Source: Mycolicibacterium sp. MU0050
Lineage (GTDB): Bacteria; Actinomycetota; Actinomycetes; Mycobacteriales; Mycobacteriaceae
NCBI RefSeq assembly: GCF_963378085.1
Contig: NZ_OY726395.1
Location: 4,588,001 to 4,652,000, forward strand
Reading direction: 5' to 3'
DNA: 64,000 nucleotides
The first letter of the stretch is position 1. The number at the start of each line of letters is the position of its first letter. The notes under the pieces are model-generated. The model was given only the letters and a program-made list of their open reading frames with translations, did no database searches and was not told where the DNA came from. The position numbers were made by a program, and so were the translations under genes. Of the stretch, positions 19,620 through 27,950 are shown piece by piece.

Positions 19620-20381
19620 ATCCCGAACCCCGAACCGCCCGAGCGGACGACACCGCTGGGCCTGCCGCGCCGAGTCGGCGCCTGCCTTTTCGACCTCGAC
19701 GGCGTCCTGACCGACACCGCCAGCGTGCACCGCAACGCCTGGAAGGCCATGTTCGACGAGTTCCTGGCCTCCCTCGGCCCCGGGCACCGGCCGTTCGATG
19801 ACGCCGACTACCGCGCTTTCGTCGACGGCAAGACCCGCGACCTGGGCGTGCTCAGCTTCCTGACCAGCCGGGGCCTGGAACTGCCCGCGGGCAGCGCCGA
19901 GGACGGCCCCGAGGCGACGACCGTCCACGGCCTGGCCAACCGGAAGAACGCCGCGTTCCAGCGGCTGCTGCACACCGACGGGGTCACCGTCTTCGACGGG
20001 TCGCGGCGGTATCTGCGCGCCGTGCGCGACGCCGGGGTGGCGATCGCCGTGGTGTCGTCCAGCGCCAACGCCGCCGACGTGCTCGAACTCGCCGGCCTCA
20101 CGGAGTTCGTCGACTGCCGGGTCGACGGCGTCACCATCCGCACCGAGGGCATGCCCGGCAAGCCCGCTCCCGATTCGTTCCTGCGCGCCGCCGAGTTGCT
20201 CCGGGTGTCCGCCGCCGACGCCGCGGTCTTCGAGGACGCGCTGGCCGGCGTGCAGGCGGGCCGCGCTGGACGGTTCGCCGTGGTGGTGGGCGTGGACCGC
20301 GTCGGAGATCCGGAATCGCTGCGCCGGGCAGGGGCCGACATCGTGGTTGCCGACCTCGACGAATTGCTGACCCGGTGCTGA
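19620..20381 (+). CDS. HAD-family beta-phosphoglucomutase-like phosphatase
   Basis: This HAD subfamily IA protein resembles Rv3400, the partner of the GH65 enzyme Rv3401. Motif I is [16 protein letters not shown] with the nucleophile and acid aspartates, motif II is AVVSSSAN, and motif III/IV are [13 protein letters not shown] and [16 protein letters not shown]. It should interconvert beta-glucose-1-phosphate and glucose-6-phosphate after phosphorolysis. The start is a puzzle. Between the in-frame stop at 19590 and motif I there is no ATG, GTG or TTG; ATC 19620, with GGTGAGG five bases upstream, is the best candidate. GTG 19725 would remove motif I. A base error or readthrough of the upstream stop are the alternatives. 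Confidence 0.85.
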   Translation: MPNPEPPERTTPLGLPRRVGACLFDLDGVLTDTASVHRNAWKAMFDEFLASLGPGHRPFDDADYRAFVDGKTRDLGVLSFLTSRGLELPAGSAEDGPEATTVHGLANRKNAAFQRLLHTDGVTVFDGSRRYLRAVRDAGVAIAVVSSSANAADVLELAGLTEFVDCRVDGVTIRTEGMPGKPAPDSFLRAAELLRVSAADAAVFEDALAGVQAGRAGRFAVVVGVDRVGDPESLRRAGADIVVADLDELLTRC

Positions 20382-22729
20382 GCGACGACACCAGGTTCCC
20401 GGTCGAGCCGTGGCAGCTTCGCGAGACCAGCCTGGACCTCGAAGTGCTGGGCCGTTCCGAATCGCTGTTCGCGCTGTCCAACGGGCACCTCGGATTGCGC
20501 GCCAACCTCGACGAGGGCGAACCGTACGCGCTGCCGGGCACCTACCTGAACTCGTTCGTGGAGGAACGGCCGCTGCCGTATGCCGAGGCCGGCTACGGCT
20601 ATCCCGAGATCGGCCAATCCATCATCGACGTCACCAACGGCAAGGTGATCCGCCTTCTCGTCGACGACGAACCCTTCGACGTCCGCTACGGCGAACTGCT
20701 CGAGCACGAGCGGACCCTCGATTTGCGGGCCGGCACCCTGACCCGGGTTGCGCGCTGGCGCTCACCGGCCGAGAAGAAGATCTGCGTGCGGTCCACCCGC
20801 CTGGTGTCGTTGGTCCACCGCAGCGTGGCGGCCATCGAGTACATCGTCGAGGCGGTCGACGAATTCACGCTGGTCACAGTGCAATCGGAGCTGGTGGCCA
20901 ACGAGGATCAACCCGAACCGTCGGCGGATCCGCGGGTGGCCGCGGTCCTGCGACGGCCACTGGAGTCGGTCGAGCACGACGGCTCCGGGCGGGAGGCGGT
21001 GCTGGTGCACCGAACCCGGGCCAGCAACCTGACGATGGCGGCCGCCATGGACCACCTGATCGAGGTACCCGGCCGCGTCGAGGTGTCCACCGAGACCAGT
21101 CCGGACCTGGCCCGCACCACCGTGATCTGCGGCCTACGCCCCGGGCAGCGGTTGCGCATCGTGAAATTCCTGGCCTATGGCTGGTCGAGCCTGCGTTCCC
21201 GGCCGGCCCTGCGCAGTCAGATCGCCGCGGCGATCTCGGCGGCGCGCTATACCGGCTGGGAGGGCCTGGTCGAGCAACAACGCGGTTATCTCGACGACTT
21301 CTGGGACAGCGCCGACGTGGAGGTCGAGGGCGACCCCGACCTGCAGCAGGCCGTACGATTCGGGCTGTTCCACGTGTTGCAGGCCGGCGCCCGCGCCGAG
21401 CGCCGAGCCATTCCGGGCAAGGGCCTGACCGGCACCGGCTACGACGGACACGCCTTCTGGGACACCGAGGGATTCGTGCTCCCGGTGCTCACCTACACCG
21501 CCCCGGATGCGGCGGCCGACGCGCTGCGCTGGCGCGCCTCGACGCTGGAGTTGGCCAAGCAACGCGCGGCCGAACTCGACCTGACCGGTGCGGCGTTCCC
21601 GTGGCGGACCATCCGCGGCGAGGAGTGTTCGGCCTACTGGCCCGCGGGGACGGCGGCCTGGCACATCAACGCCGCCGTCGCCATGGCGTTCGAACGGTAC
21701 CGCCTGGTCACCGGGGACGATTCGCTGGAAAACGAGTGCGGCGTCGCGGTCCTGGTCGAGACGGCCCGGCTGTGGAATTCGCTGGGCCACCACGACCGGC
21801 ACGGCGTGTGGCACCTCGACGGGGTCACGGGTCCCGACGAGTACACGGCCGTGGTGAACGACAACGTGTTCACCAACCTGATGGCGGCGCACAACCTGAA
21901 GGTCGCCGCCGCAGCGTGTGAACGCCATCCCCGCACCGCGGAGTCGCTCGGCGTCACCGACGGTGAGATCGCCGGCTGGCGTGCCGCGGCCGAGGCGGTC
22001 TGCATCCCGTTCGACGACGAACTCGGGGTCCACGAACAGTCCGCGGGGTTCACCCGGCTGCGGGAGTGGGACTTCAACGGCGGCAGGGACTATCCGCTGC
22101 TGCTGCACCAGCCCTACGTGCGGCTGTACCCGTCGCAGGTCATCAAGCAGGCCGACCTGGTGCTGGCCATGCACTGGCTGGGCCATCACTTCACCGACGA
22201 GCAGAAGGCACGCAATGTCGACTACTACGAGCAGCGCACCACGCGCGACTCGTCACTGTCGGCGTGTACCCAGGCCGTGATGTGCGCCGAGGTGGGACAT
22301 TTGGAGTTGGCTCACGCCTACGCCACCGAGGCGGCCTTGATCGACCTACGGGATCTGCATCGCAACACCAGTGACGGTCTGCACATGGCGTCGCTCGCCG
22401 GCGCCTGGACCGCGCTGGTCGACGGATTCGGCGGTCTGCGCGACGACGAGAACACCGTCTCCTTCAAGCCCGCACTGCCGGAGCGGATTTCGCGTCTGGT
22501 GTTCCGATTGCGTTGGCGCGGATTCCGTCTCACCGTCGACATCGACCACGAGACCACCACCTACACCCTGCGCGACGGACCCGACGGACGGGTGCGGATC
22601 CGGCACTGCGGCCAGGACCTGGAACTGACCACCGCCGAGCCCGTCACCGTCCCGGTCGAAGCACGCGTCCCGCTGTTGCCCCGGCCGACGCAACCCCCAG
22701 GACGGACGCCGATCTTCCTGCGCGACTGA
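20375..22729 (+). CDS. GH65 glycoside hydrolase/phosphorylase (Rv3401-like)
   Basis: This 784-residue protein has the GH65 layout. A beta-sandwich N-terminal domain begins [20 protein letters not shown]. An (alpha/alpha)6 barrel contains [20 protein letters not shown] and the catalytic acid glutamate in [15 protein letters not shown] (about residue 489). The phosphate- or water-handling region is VIKQADLV with [15 protein letters not shown], followed by a C-terminal beta domain. GH65 enzymes act on maltose, trehalose, kojibiose or nigerose by phosphorolysis or hydrolysis. The pairing with a beta-phosphoglucomutase-like HAD favours phosphorolysis giving beta-glucose-1-phosphate. The GTG start overlaps the HAD stop by seven bases. 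Confidence 0.92.
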   Translation: MLSDDTRFPVEPWQLRETSLDLEVLGRSESLFALSNGHLGLRANLDEGEPYALPGTYLNSFVEERPLPYAEAGYGYPEIGQSIIDVTNGKVIRLLVDDEPFDVRYGELLEHERTLDLRAGTLTRVARWRSPAEKKICVRSTRLVSLVHRSVAAIEYIVEAVDEFTLVTVQSELVANEDQPEPSADPRVAAVLRRPLESVEHDGSGREAVLVHRTRASNLTMAAAMDHLIEVPGRVEVSTETSPDLARTTVICGLRPGQRLRIVKFLAYGWSSLRSRPALRSQIAAAISAARYTGWEGLVEQQRGYLDDFWDSADVEVEGDPDLQQAVRFGLFHVLQAGARAERRAIPGKGLTGTGYDGHAFWDTEGFVLPVLTYTAPDAAADALRWRASTLELAKQRAAELDLTGAAFPWRTIRGEECSAYWPAGTAAWHINAAVAMAFERYRLVTGDDSLENECGVAVLVETARLWNSLGHHDRHGVWHLDGVTGPDEYTAVVNDNVFTNLMAAHNLKVAAAACERHPRTAESLGVTDGEIAGWRAAAEAVCIPFDDELGVHEQSAGFTRLREWDFNGGRDYPLLLHQPYVRLYPSQVIKQADLVLAMHWLGHHFTDEQKARNVDYYEQRTTRDSSLSACTQAVMCAEVGHLELAHAYATEAALIDLRDLHRNTSDGLHMASLAGAWTALVDGFGGLRDDENTVSFKPALPERISRLVFRLRWRGFRLTVDIDHETTTYTLRDGPDGRVRIRHCGQDLELTTAEPVTVPVEARVPLLPRPTQPPGRTPIFLRD

Positions 22730-22770
22730 GTCCGGCGTGTGCAGCGCCACACCGCCGATTCCGATCAACC

Positions 22771-22796
22771 GGTTTGGTGGGCCGAAACGCTGGGAA
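22771..22796 (+). promoter_or_regulatory. SigF-like promoter before csbD-1
   Basis: GGTTT-N16-GGGAA matches the mycobacterial SigF pattern (GGTTT, 15-17 bases, GGGTA) with one change in the -10 element. It lies 72 bases before the CsbD start. CsbD-type genes are known SigF or SigB general-stress targets, so the assignment is reasonable but not proven. Confidence 0.4.
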
Positions 22797-22867
22797 ATCC
22801 CCGTGCCATCGGGGACAGTCCCCACACGCTCACAGGGGCGTGAGTGTCTTGACCGGGAGGAATTGAC

Positions 22868-23104
22868 ATGGCTGACAGCAACAGCGGGCCGGCCGAGGCC
22901 GTCAAGGGCGTCGTCGAGGACGTCAAGGGCAAGGCCAAGGAGGCGATCGGGGCCGTGACCGGCCGCGACGATCTTCAACGCGAGGGACAGGCCCAGCAGG
23001 ACAAGGCCGAAGCCCAGCGTGAGGCCGCGCAGAAGGAGGCCGAGGCCGAGAGCGCACGCGCCGCGGCGAAGGCCAACGAGGCTCGGCAGAAGGCCGAGCA
23101 GTAA
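22868..23104 (+). CDS. CsbD-family stress protein, copy 1
   Basis: This 78-residue hydrophilic, helix-forming protein begins with the CsbD core (VKGVVEDVKGKAKEAIGAVTG, shown here in part: KGKAKEAIGAVTGRDD). It continues into an Ala/Glu/Lys/Gln-rich coiled tail. CsbD proteins are abundant general-stress proteins of unknown mechanism. GGGAGG lies six bases before the ATG. A near-identical paralogue is at 27157. It has a SigF-like element upstream and a strong hairpin immediately downstream, so it is probably a single-gene transcript. Confidence 0.9.
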   Translation: MADSNSGPAEAVKGVVEDVKGKAKEAIGAVTGRDDLQREGQAQQDKAEAQREAAQKEAEAESARAAAKANEARQKAEQ

Positions 23105-23132
23105 GCCGTAAGAGTCCGACAACGGCACGTTC

Positions 23133-23170
23133 GCGAGGGCCCGCTCCCCACTGGGGGTGCGGGCCCTCGC
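23133..23170. terminator. Hairpin terminator after csbD-1
   Basis: A 12-base perfect stem (GCGAGGGCCCGC paired with its complement) is extended by a CCCC/GGGG inner stem. It begins 29 bases after the CsbD stop. No U-run follows, as is common in mycobacteria. It separates the CsbD gene from the next SigF-type promoter. Confidence 0.7.
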
Positions 23171-23181
23171 CCTGTACCGGG

Positions 23182-23206
23182 GTTTCCGTTCGACGCCGCG
23201 GGGGTA
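23182..23206 (+). promoter_or_regulatory. SigF promoter of the flavodoxin-like gene
   Basis: GTTT-N16-GGGTA, preceded by G, is an exact match to the mycobacterial SigF consensus. The -10 ends 11 bases before the ATG at 23218, which implies a very short or absent leader; a GAGGG before the start would be only partly transcribed. It probably also drives the UsfY-like gene that follows. Confidence 0.65.
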
Positions 23207-23217
23207 GCCGAGGGACC

Positions 23218-23832
23218 ATGACCGACACACTCAAGGCGCTGGGCCTGATTTGCACGCTCAAGCCCAGCCCGGCGCCGTCGAGCAGCGTGTTGATGGCCGA
23301 GCATGTCTTCGAACGCCTCGGAGAGCAGGACGTGGAGTGTGAGGCGGTGCGTTGCGTCGATTACGACATCGCTCCTGGCGTGGAGCCGGACATGGGCGGC
23401 ACCGATCAGTGGCCGGCGATCCGGTCGAAGTTGCTCGACGCCGACATCCTGCTGATCAGCACGCCGGTGTGGTTGGGCCACCCGTCCAGCATCACCCAGC
23501 GCGTCCTGGAACGCCTGGACGCCGAACTCTCCAACACCGACGACGCCGGGCGGCCGGTCATGGCCGGCCGGGTGGGCATCGTGAGCGTGGTGGGCAACGA
23601 AGACGGCGCCCACAAGGTGATCGCCGACGTGTTTCAGGGCCTCAACGACATCGGCTACACCGTGCCCGCCCAGGGCAGCACCTACTGGAACGGGCGGGCA
23701 ATGGATTCGGTCGACTACAACGACCTCGACGAGGTTCCCGAGCCGGTTGCCGCGGCCACCGCGGCCGCGGCGCGCAACGCGGCGCACCTCGCGCGCCAGC
23801 TCAGGAGCGCCAAATACCCCGCATACCAATGA
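23218..23832 (+). CDS. NAD(P)H-dependent FMN reductase/flavodoxin-fold protein
   Basis: This 204-residue flavodoxin-like protein has a phosphate-binding loop region LKPSPAPSSSVLMAEH after the first strand, DILLISTPVWLGHPSSITQRVLER as the isoalloxazine-side loop, and GIVSVVGNEDGAHKV. This is the NADPH-dependent FMN reductase/NAD(P)H dehydrogenase (quinone) pattern. It probably reduces quinones or azo compounds in stress. It is transcribed from a SigF-type promoter directly upstream and followed after 26 bases by the UsfY-like gene. Confidence 0.85.
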   Translation: MTDTLKALGLICTLKPSPAPSSSVLMAEHVFERLGEQDVECEAVRCVDYDIAPGVEPDMGGTDQWPAIRSKLLDADILLISTPVWLGHPSSITQRVLERLDAELSNTDDAGRPVMAGRVGIVSVVGNEDGAHKVIADVFQGLNDIGYTVPAQGSTYWNGRAMDSVDYNDLDEVPEPVAAATAAAARNAAHLARQLRSAKYPAYQ

Positions 23833-23858
23833 GTTTCACCGTCAAAGGAGGACACACG

Positions 23859-24170
23859 ATGGGTGACACCGCGAAAGACCCAGTTGACCACGCCCGCACC
23901 ACGCGCCCCCGCGCCGGCGAGGCGATGAAGGACGGCACCAATCTGCCCGGCATGATCGTGACCGCGCTCGGCGTGGTGACATTCGTCATCACCCTGTTCC
24001 TGTTTGGGGCGGGGAACTCGAGCGCCGGGACCGTCGGCGCTGTCGTCGCCGTGGTGCTGTTCGTCGCCGGGCTGAGCTGGCTGTACTTCAGCAAGCGCCG
24101 GGTGCGCCGGTTGCATGCCGAGTGGCTCGAGGAGCACCCGGAGGCTAGCGCGCCGCCGATGACCAACTGA
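23859..24170 (+). CDS. UsfY-like small membrane protein
   Basis: This 103-residue protein has a cytoplasmic N-terminus DPVDHARTTRPRAGEAMKDG, two hydrophobic segments (PGMIVTALGVVTFVITLFLF and GAVVAVVLFVAGLSWLYF) and a basic tail KRRVRRLHAEW. The DHxRTTRPRAGE motif resembles UsfY, which is encoded beside sigF in mycobacteria; the similarity is from memory and moderate. AAAGGAGG lies before the ATG. It probably shares the SigF-type promoter at 23182 with the flavodoxin-like gene. Its function is unknown. Confidence 0.7.
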   Translation: MGDTAKDPVDHARTTRPRAGEAMKDGTNLPGMIVTALGVVTFVITLFLFGAGNSSAGTVGAVVAVVLFVAGLSWLYFSKRRVRRLHAEWLEEHPEASAPPMTN

Positions 24171-24184
24171 GCCTTCGGGCCGGA

Positions 24185-24328
24185 TCAGTCCGGCGGCTCC
24201 GGCACCTCTCCGGCGGACTCCGGTTCCGGTACCTCCTCCGGGGGTGCCTTGGCGGCCTCGTCGGCGCGGCGCCGCTGCGCCCGGTCGTCGTCGCCCTCGT
24301 CGTCGTAAATTCCGCGTCCGCGTGGCAT
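24185..24328 (-). CDS. Small charged hypothetical protein
   Basis: This 47-residue open frame runs from ATG 24328, with a good GGAGGA ribosome site five bases upstream, to TGA at 24185. The product starts MPRGRGIYDDEGDDDRAQ and ends in a proline-glutamate-rich tail (VPEPESAGEVPEPPD). It is antisense to its neighbours and has clear actinobacterial codon use. No family is recognised; the composition resembles other small acidic proteins in this stress cluster. Confidence 0.6.
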   Translation of the reverse strand: MPRGRGIYDDEGDDDRAQRRRADEAAKAPPEEVPEPESAGEVPEPPD

Positions 24329-24462
24329 CTCGTCCTCCGTTCTCGGGGTCGCCCCCGACATACCCCCGCGCCCGCCGCTTCAACCACGCCATGGGTTTTG
24401 GCCATCGCGGCGCAGGGCACCCAATGCGGACAACAACAGCATCGAGATCGGAGGTTGTGACG

Positions 24463-24720
24463 ATGCCGAATTCATCGATCAAGAACGAAAAGCTCTACGA
24501 GGACCTGCGCGAGCAAGGAAACTCCAAGGAGAAAGCGGCCCGCATCTCGAACGCGGCGGCCGCCCGCGGCAAGTCCGCCGTCGGACGCAAGGGCGGCAAG
24601 TCCGGATCGTACGACGACTGGACCGTGCCGGAACTGAAGAAGCGAGCCAAGGAACTCGGGATGTCGGGGTACTCCGACCTCACCAAAGACAAGCTGGTCA
24701 GCAAGCTACGCAAGCACTGA
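24463..24720 (+). CDS. Rho-N/SAP-like small stress protein
   Basis: This 85-residue basic protein has an N-terminal helical part (KNEKLYEDLREQGNSKEKAARISNA) like plasmid-stabilisation or DUF7218-type small proteins. The C-terminal Rho-termination-factor N-like fold reads DWTVPELKKRAKELG, then SDLTKDKLVSKLRKH, a nucleic-acid-binding SAP-like helix pair. GGAGG lies nine bases before the ATG. Such proteins occur in actinobacterial stress clusters; the precise role is unknown. A weak GTTT-N16-GGGCA element at 24395-24419 could be a SigF promoter. Confidence 0.75.
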   Translation: MPNSSIKNEKLYEDLREQGNSKEKAARISNAAAARGKSAVGRKGGKSGSYDDWTVPELKKRAKELGMSGYSDLTKDKLVSKLRKH

Positions 24721-24758
24721 GCCGCCGCCGCGCGGCGAAGAACGAGCAGAGGAGGGCC

Positions 24759-24923
24759 ATGACGCCCGAAAACCGCGAATCCGAAACGGATGTCGAGCCC
24801 GACCCCAAGGTGGCACCATCGCGTGCCGGCAAGGACGACGACGGCGCCTACGTGGGTCGAGCGTCGTCGGACGACGACTTCGACAGCGGCGAGACCGGTG
24901 CCGAGGCGCGGTCGCGCGACTGA
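24759..24923 (+). CDS. Small acidic hypothetical protein
   Basis: This 54-residue open frame starts at ATG 24759, with a GAGGAGG region just upstream, and ends at TGA 24921-24923. The sequence is acidic and disordered (ESETDVEPDPKVAPS, KDDDGAYVGRASSDDDF). It is 38 bases after the Rho-N-like gene, probably in the same transcript. No family is recognised. Confidence 0.6.
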   Translation: MTPENRESETDVEPDPKVAPSRAGKDDDGAYVGRASSDDDFDSGETGAEARSRD

Positions 24924-24927
24924 GCCG

Positions 24928-25686
24928 TCATCCGATGTCCACCACCAACGGACGATGATCCGACAGCGGCGCCTCGGGGGCGGCACTGCTCAGCGCGCGC
25001 AGCCCGGGAGCGTCGGTGAGGATGTGATCCAACTGCTGCCGTGGCGAGGCGGCGGGAAACGTGTCCGCGTGCGCCAGGGCGCGCATGCCGGACCACCGTC
25101 GCACCGCGCTCGGCGGCATGTTCAGATCCCCCGCGAGGATGCGAGGTCCGGGCAATTCCCGCATCCGGCGCACCAAGTGGCGCAGCTGCCGGCGGTTGGC
25201 GCCCGGCACGAACGACAGATGGGTCGTGGCGAACGACAGTGGCCCCCGTGGCGTGTCCAGCCGAGCGATCACCGCGGTGCGCGGCTCCTCCTCCACCAGG
25301 GTCACCCGGTGGGGGTCGCGCAGAAACAGCGGCACCCGCACGGGGAGCCGGGGCAACCGCACCACCCGCCAGTCGCTGACCGGATACCGCGACAGCAAGG
25401 CGATGCCGTACGCCGCCGTGCCGGGCTGTTCGGCGCCGGTCGCCGCCATCCACGTCGCGCCCGGCGTCCCGGCGATCGCCGCCACGAACCGGTGTGCCAC
25501 CGCGCCCATCGCCCGCGCCGCCAGATCGGTGAGATCCGCCCTATTCGACCGGTGCTGGTGCAGGTCGACCTCCTGCAGCGCCAGGATGTCCGGGTTCAAC
25601 TGCTCCACGCAGTCCCGCAGGCGGTCGGGATGGACCCCGTCGCCCACCGTGCGGCCGTGCAGGATGTTGAACGTCGCGATTCTCAT
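24928..25686 (-). CDS. Endonuclease/exonuclease/phosphatase (EEP) family protein
   Basis: This 252-residue DNase I-like fold protein carries the EEP metal and catalytic residues: Asn in ATFNILHGR, Glu in LALQEVDLHQHRS, His in TTHLSF, Asp and Asn in LAGDLNMPP, Asp-His in QLDHIL, and the final SDHRPLVVDI. It could be a phosphodiesterase acting on nucleic acid, phospholipid or inositol phosphate. The start ATG at 25686 lies 35 bases from a divergent nucleotidyltransferase-like gene. No signal peptide is present, so it acts in the cytoplasm. Confidence 0.88.
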   Translation of the reverse strand: MRIATFNILHGRTVGDGVHPDRLRDCVEQLNPDILALQEVDLHQHRSNRADLTDLAARAMGAVAHRFVAAIAGTPGATWMAATGAEQPGTAAYGIALLSRYPVSDWRVVRLPRLPVRVPLFLRDPHRVTLVEEEPRTAVIARLDTPRGPLSFATTHLSFVPGANRRQLRHLVRRMRELPGPRILAGDLNMPPSAVRRWSGMRALAHADTFPAASPRQQLDHILTDAPGLRALSSAAPEAPLSDHRPLVVDIG

Positions 25687-25721
25687 CGGTTCGGACTACC
25701 CACTTCCCGGAGCAGCGGACC

Positions 25722-26288
25722 ATGACCGACGAGAACCGCGCGGCACTGCGGGAAGCCCTGCGGTGCGCCGCCTCCGCCTTGAAGGACGGCGGCCCGCCGT
25801 TTGCGCTGGCGGGAAGCTACGGCCTATGGGCCTACGGAGCACCCGAACCGGTACACGACGTCGACTTCGTGGTGGCCGAACCCGACACCGAGGCCGCCGC
25901 CGAGACGCTGGCCAAGGCCGACTTCATCGTCGACCGGCCACCGGAGGACTGGTTGTTCAAGGCGCGGCCGATCGGGGCACCCGACGTGACCGTCGACATC
26001 CTGCACCGGGTCAACGGGCGCCCCATCGACGCCGCCGACCTGACCGAAGCGCAGCAATGTGACGTCCTGGCGATCCGGATGCCGGTGCTACCGCCCAGCG
26101 CCATCCTGATCCAGAAGTTGCGCGCGCTAGGCGAACACGACTGTGACCTCGCGGCGCTGCTGCCGGCGACCCGGGCCATCCGGGAACAGCTGGACTGGGA
26201 TCGCATCGAGGACGATACCTGCGAGAATCCCTACGCGGCAGCGTTTCTGACGCTCGTGGCGAGGTTGGGCCTGCGGGAGAAGGCGTGA
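25722..26288 (+). CDS. Nucleotidyltransferase-fold protein (MNT/AbiEii-like)
   Basis: This 188-residue protein shows a minimal nucleotidyltransferase core: FALAGSYGLWAYGAPEPVHDVDFVV, a G-S followed by the D-x-D pair, then VTVDILHR with a third acidic residue. PSAILIQKLRALGEHDCDLAALLPA resembles the C-terminal part of AbiEii/UGP-type proteins. It has no evident HEPN partner, so a toxin-antitoxin role is not supported. It is divergent from the EEP gene and 86 bases before phoU. Confidence 0.7.
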   Translation: MTDENRAALREALRCAASALKDGGPPFALAGSYGLWAYGAPEPVHDVDFVVAEPDTEAAAETLAKADFIVDRPPEDWLFKARPIGAPDVTVDILHRVNGRPIDAADLTEAQQCDVLAIRMPVLPPSAILIQKLRALGEHDCDLAALLPATRAIREQLDWDRIEDDTCENPYAAAFLTLVARLGLREKA

Positions 26289-26374
26289 TCCGCCGCGCGG
26301 CGGCCGCATCCACCTCGCCGGGGTCCACGGACGTCGGACGGTACACTGGGCATCCTCACCCCTGAGACATAGCC

Positions 26375-27037
26375 ATGCGTAGCGAATTCCACGAACGACT
26401 CGATACCCTCACCGCCGAGGCCAGCGCCATGTGCGTCCTCGCGGGTTCGGTCATGCGCCATGCGAACACCGCGTTGCTGCGCACCGATGAATTCGACTCC
26501 GCGGCAATGCGGTCCGAGCTCAGTGACCTGCACGCCAAGCACCGCAATCTGGAACGGTTGGCCTTGGTGACGCTGGCCTGTGAGGCCCCGGTGGCCAGCG
26601 ACTTGCGCCGCGTGGTGACCGCGTTGCACGTCGGCGCCGACGCCGACCGGATGGGCGAGCTCGCCAACCACGTGGCCCAGGCGGTGGAGCGGCGCTACCC
26701 AGAGCCCGTCGTCACCGATGCGGTCAGTGGGTACTTCATGAAGATGGGTCGCATTGTCGTCGATCTCGCCGGCGCCGCGGCCGCGATGGTCATCGACGGT
26801 GACCCAGCCCGCGCCGACCACATTCGTGAAACCGACGAGTTTGTCAACGAGTTGCATCGACGGCTGTTCGCGGTCCTGATGAGCCCGGATTGGGACGGAG
26901 GCGTCCAACGGGCCGTCGACCTGATCCTGTTGGGCCGGTTCTACGAACGATTCGGCGATCACACGAAAGCCATCGCCGACCGAATTGTGTTCCGTACCAC
27001 CGGGATCAGCCCGCTGCAGGCGGACACCGCGCTGTAG
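26375..27037 (+). CDS. phoU: PhoU-family phosphate regulator
   Basis: This 220-residue protein is made of two tandem three-helix PhoU repeats. Each has the metal-binding E/DxxxD-type pattern: ALHVGADADRMGELANHV in the first and LILLGRFYERFGDHTKAIADRIVF in the second. PhoU links the PstSCAB phosphate transporter to the PhoR/SenX3 sensor kinase. No pst genes are nearby, so this is an orphan copy; mycobacteria commonly have two PhoU homologues. The ATG at 26375 lacks a strong ribosome site. Confidence 0.9.
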   Translation: MRSEFHERLDTLTAEASAMCVLAGSVMRHANTALLRTDEFDSAAMRSELSDLHAKHRNLERLALVTLACEAPVASDLRRVVTALHVGADADRMGELANHVAQAVERRYPEPVVTDAVSGYFMKMGRIVVDLAGAAAAMVIDGDPARADHIRETDEFVNELHRRLFAVLMSPDWDGGVQRAVDLILLGRFYERFGDHTKAIADRIVFRTTGISPLQADTAL

Positions 27038-27156
27038 TACCGGCCGGCGCCGGAGACCCGGGATGTTTAGCCCGGCGTCCGTCGAGGAACCCGACTTCCA
27101 GCGAATCGAACCGCGGTTCGTTCACCATCCGCACCAGCATGCTGGGAAGGAGCACC

Positions 27157-27390
27157 ATGGCTGACAACAGCGGTCCCCAGGAAGGGATCAAAGGCGTCGT
27201 CGAGGACGTCAAGGGCAAGGCAAAGGAAGCCGTCGGCACGGTCAGCGGCCGTGACGATCTCACGCAGGAGGGCAAGGCCCAGCAGGACAAGGCCGAAGCC
27301 CAGCGCGACGCGGCACAGAAGGAAGCCGAAGCCGAATCGGCCCGTGGCGCTGCGAAGACCGCCGAAAAGCGCCAAGAGGCCAATCAGTAG
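27157..27390 (+). CDS. CsbD-family stress protein, copy 2
   Basis: This 77-residue paralogue of the CsbD protein at 22868 shares the core KGKAKEAVGTVSGRDDLTQEG and the same Ala/Glu/Lys/Gln-rich tail. The two copies lie 4.3 kb apart on the same strand. GGAAGGAG lies before the ATG. A 14-base perfect palindrome, CGAACCGCGGTTCG, lies upstream at 27107-27120 and could be an operator. A strong hairpin terminator follows. Confidence 0.9.
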   Translation: MADNSGPQEGIKGVVEDVKGKAKEAVGTVSGRDDLTQEGKAQQDKAEAQRDAAQKEAEAESARGAAKTAEKRQEANQ

Positions 27391-27414
27391 GCCGCGCTGC
27401 TCGACAGCGGGCAT

Positions 27415-27448
27415 CCGAAGGCTCAGCCCACGGGGGCTGGGCCTTCGG
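27415..27448. terminator. Hairpin terminator after csbD-2
   Basis: A 15-base stem (CCGAAGGCTCAGCCC with its complement, one T-G pair) closes an ACGG tetraloop 24 bases after the CsbD stop. This is among the strongest hairpins in the window. No U-run follows. Confidence 0.75.
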
Positions 27449-27479
27449 CGCGCTTGCCGGGCCGTCCCCGGGAGTTGAT

Positions 27480-27812
27480 GTGAACAAGGAACCGACCACC
27501 ACCCGGCGCGGAAACGCCGTGCTGAACTGGGTGCTGGCGCTGACGACCCTGCTGGGCGCCGCAGCGGTGGTGATTTACGCGTTCGTCCAGGTGATGGCGA
27601 CAGCCGGCTGCGGTGCGCACGAAGCCTGTCCGCGGCCGGGATCCGGCGAGGCGGGTTTCACGGTCATCGTCTACGGCGCCCCGGTGGTGGCTGCGGCCAC
27701 CGTGGCGCTGTCGTTCGTCACGGCGCGCAGACGCAATGGCATCCTGGTGCCGATCGTCGGCTGGTTGCTGATCTTGCTCGCCTTCATCGCACTGCTGCTC
27801 ACCTCCCCGTGA
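27480..27812 (+). CDS. Small membrane protein, unknown
   Basis: This 110-residue protein from GTG 27480 has three hydrophobic segments (LNWVLALTTLLGAAAVVIYAF, here given by its ends VLNWV and IYAFV; TVIVYGAPVVAAATVALSFV; and LVPIVGWLLILLAFIALLLT). A pair of cysteines lies in the extracytoplasmic loop, GCGAHEACP. It lies downstream of the csbD-2 terminator and probably has its own promoter. No family is recognised. Confidence 0.7.
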   Translation: MNKEPTTTRRGNAVLNWVLALTTLLGAAAVVIYAFVQVMATAGCGAHEACPRPGSGEAGFTVIVYGAPVVAAATVALSFVTARRRNGILVPIVGWLLILLAFIALLLTSP

Positions 27813-27950
27813 TGAGTTTGCTGGAAACCCCTGGCCAATAGAGATCAAACCGTTATTTTTCCAGGTCACACGCTGCCATTCGGCCGTCGCCACCATTATT
27901 GCTACTCAGCAGTAACCCTGCTGTAGGAAAGGGCTACTACCGTCGCGAAC

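Noticed and set aside
24395..24419. GTTT-N16-GGGCA as a SigF promoter
   Set aside because: The -10 differs from GGGTA at a key base; kept only as a note to the Rho-N-like gene.
25722..26288. Toxin-antitoxin system based on the nucleotidyltransferase-like gene
   Set aside because: No HEPN or AbiEi partner is adjacent; phoU and an EEP gene flank it.
27107..27120. Palindrome CGAACCGCGGTTCG before csbD-2 as an operator
   Set aside because: Palindromes of this GC content are frequent here and no matching copy was found before csbD-1.
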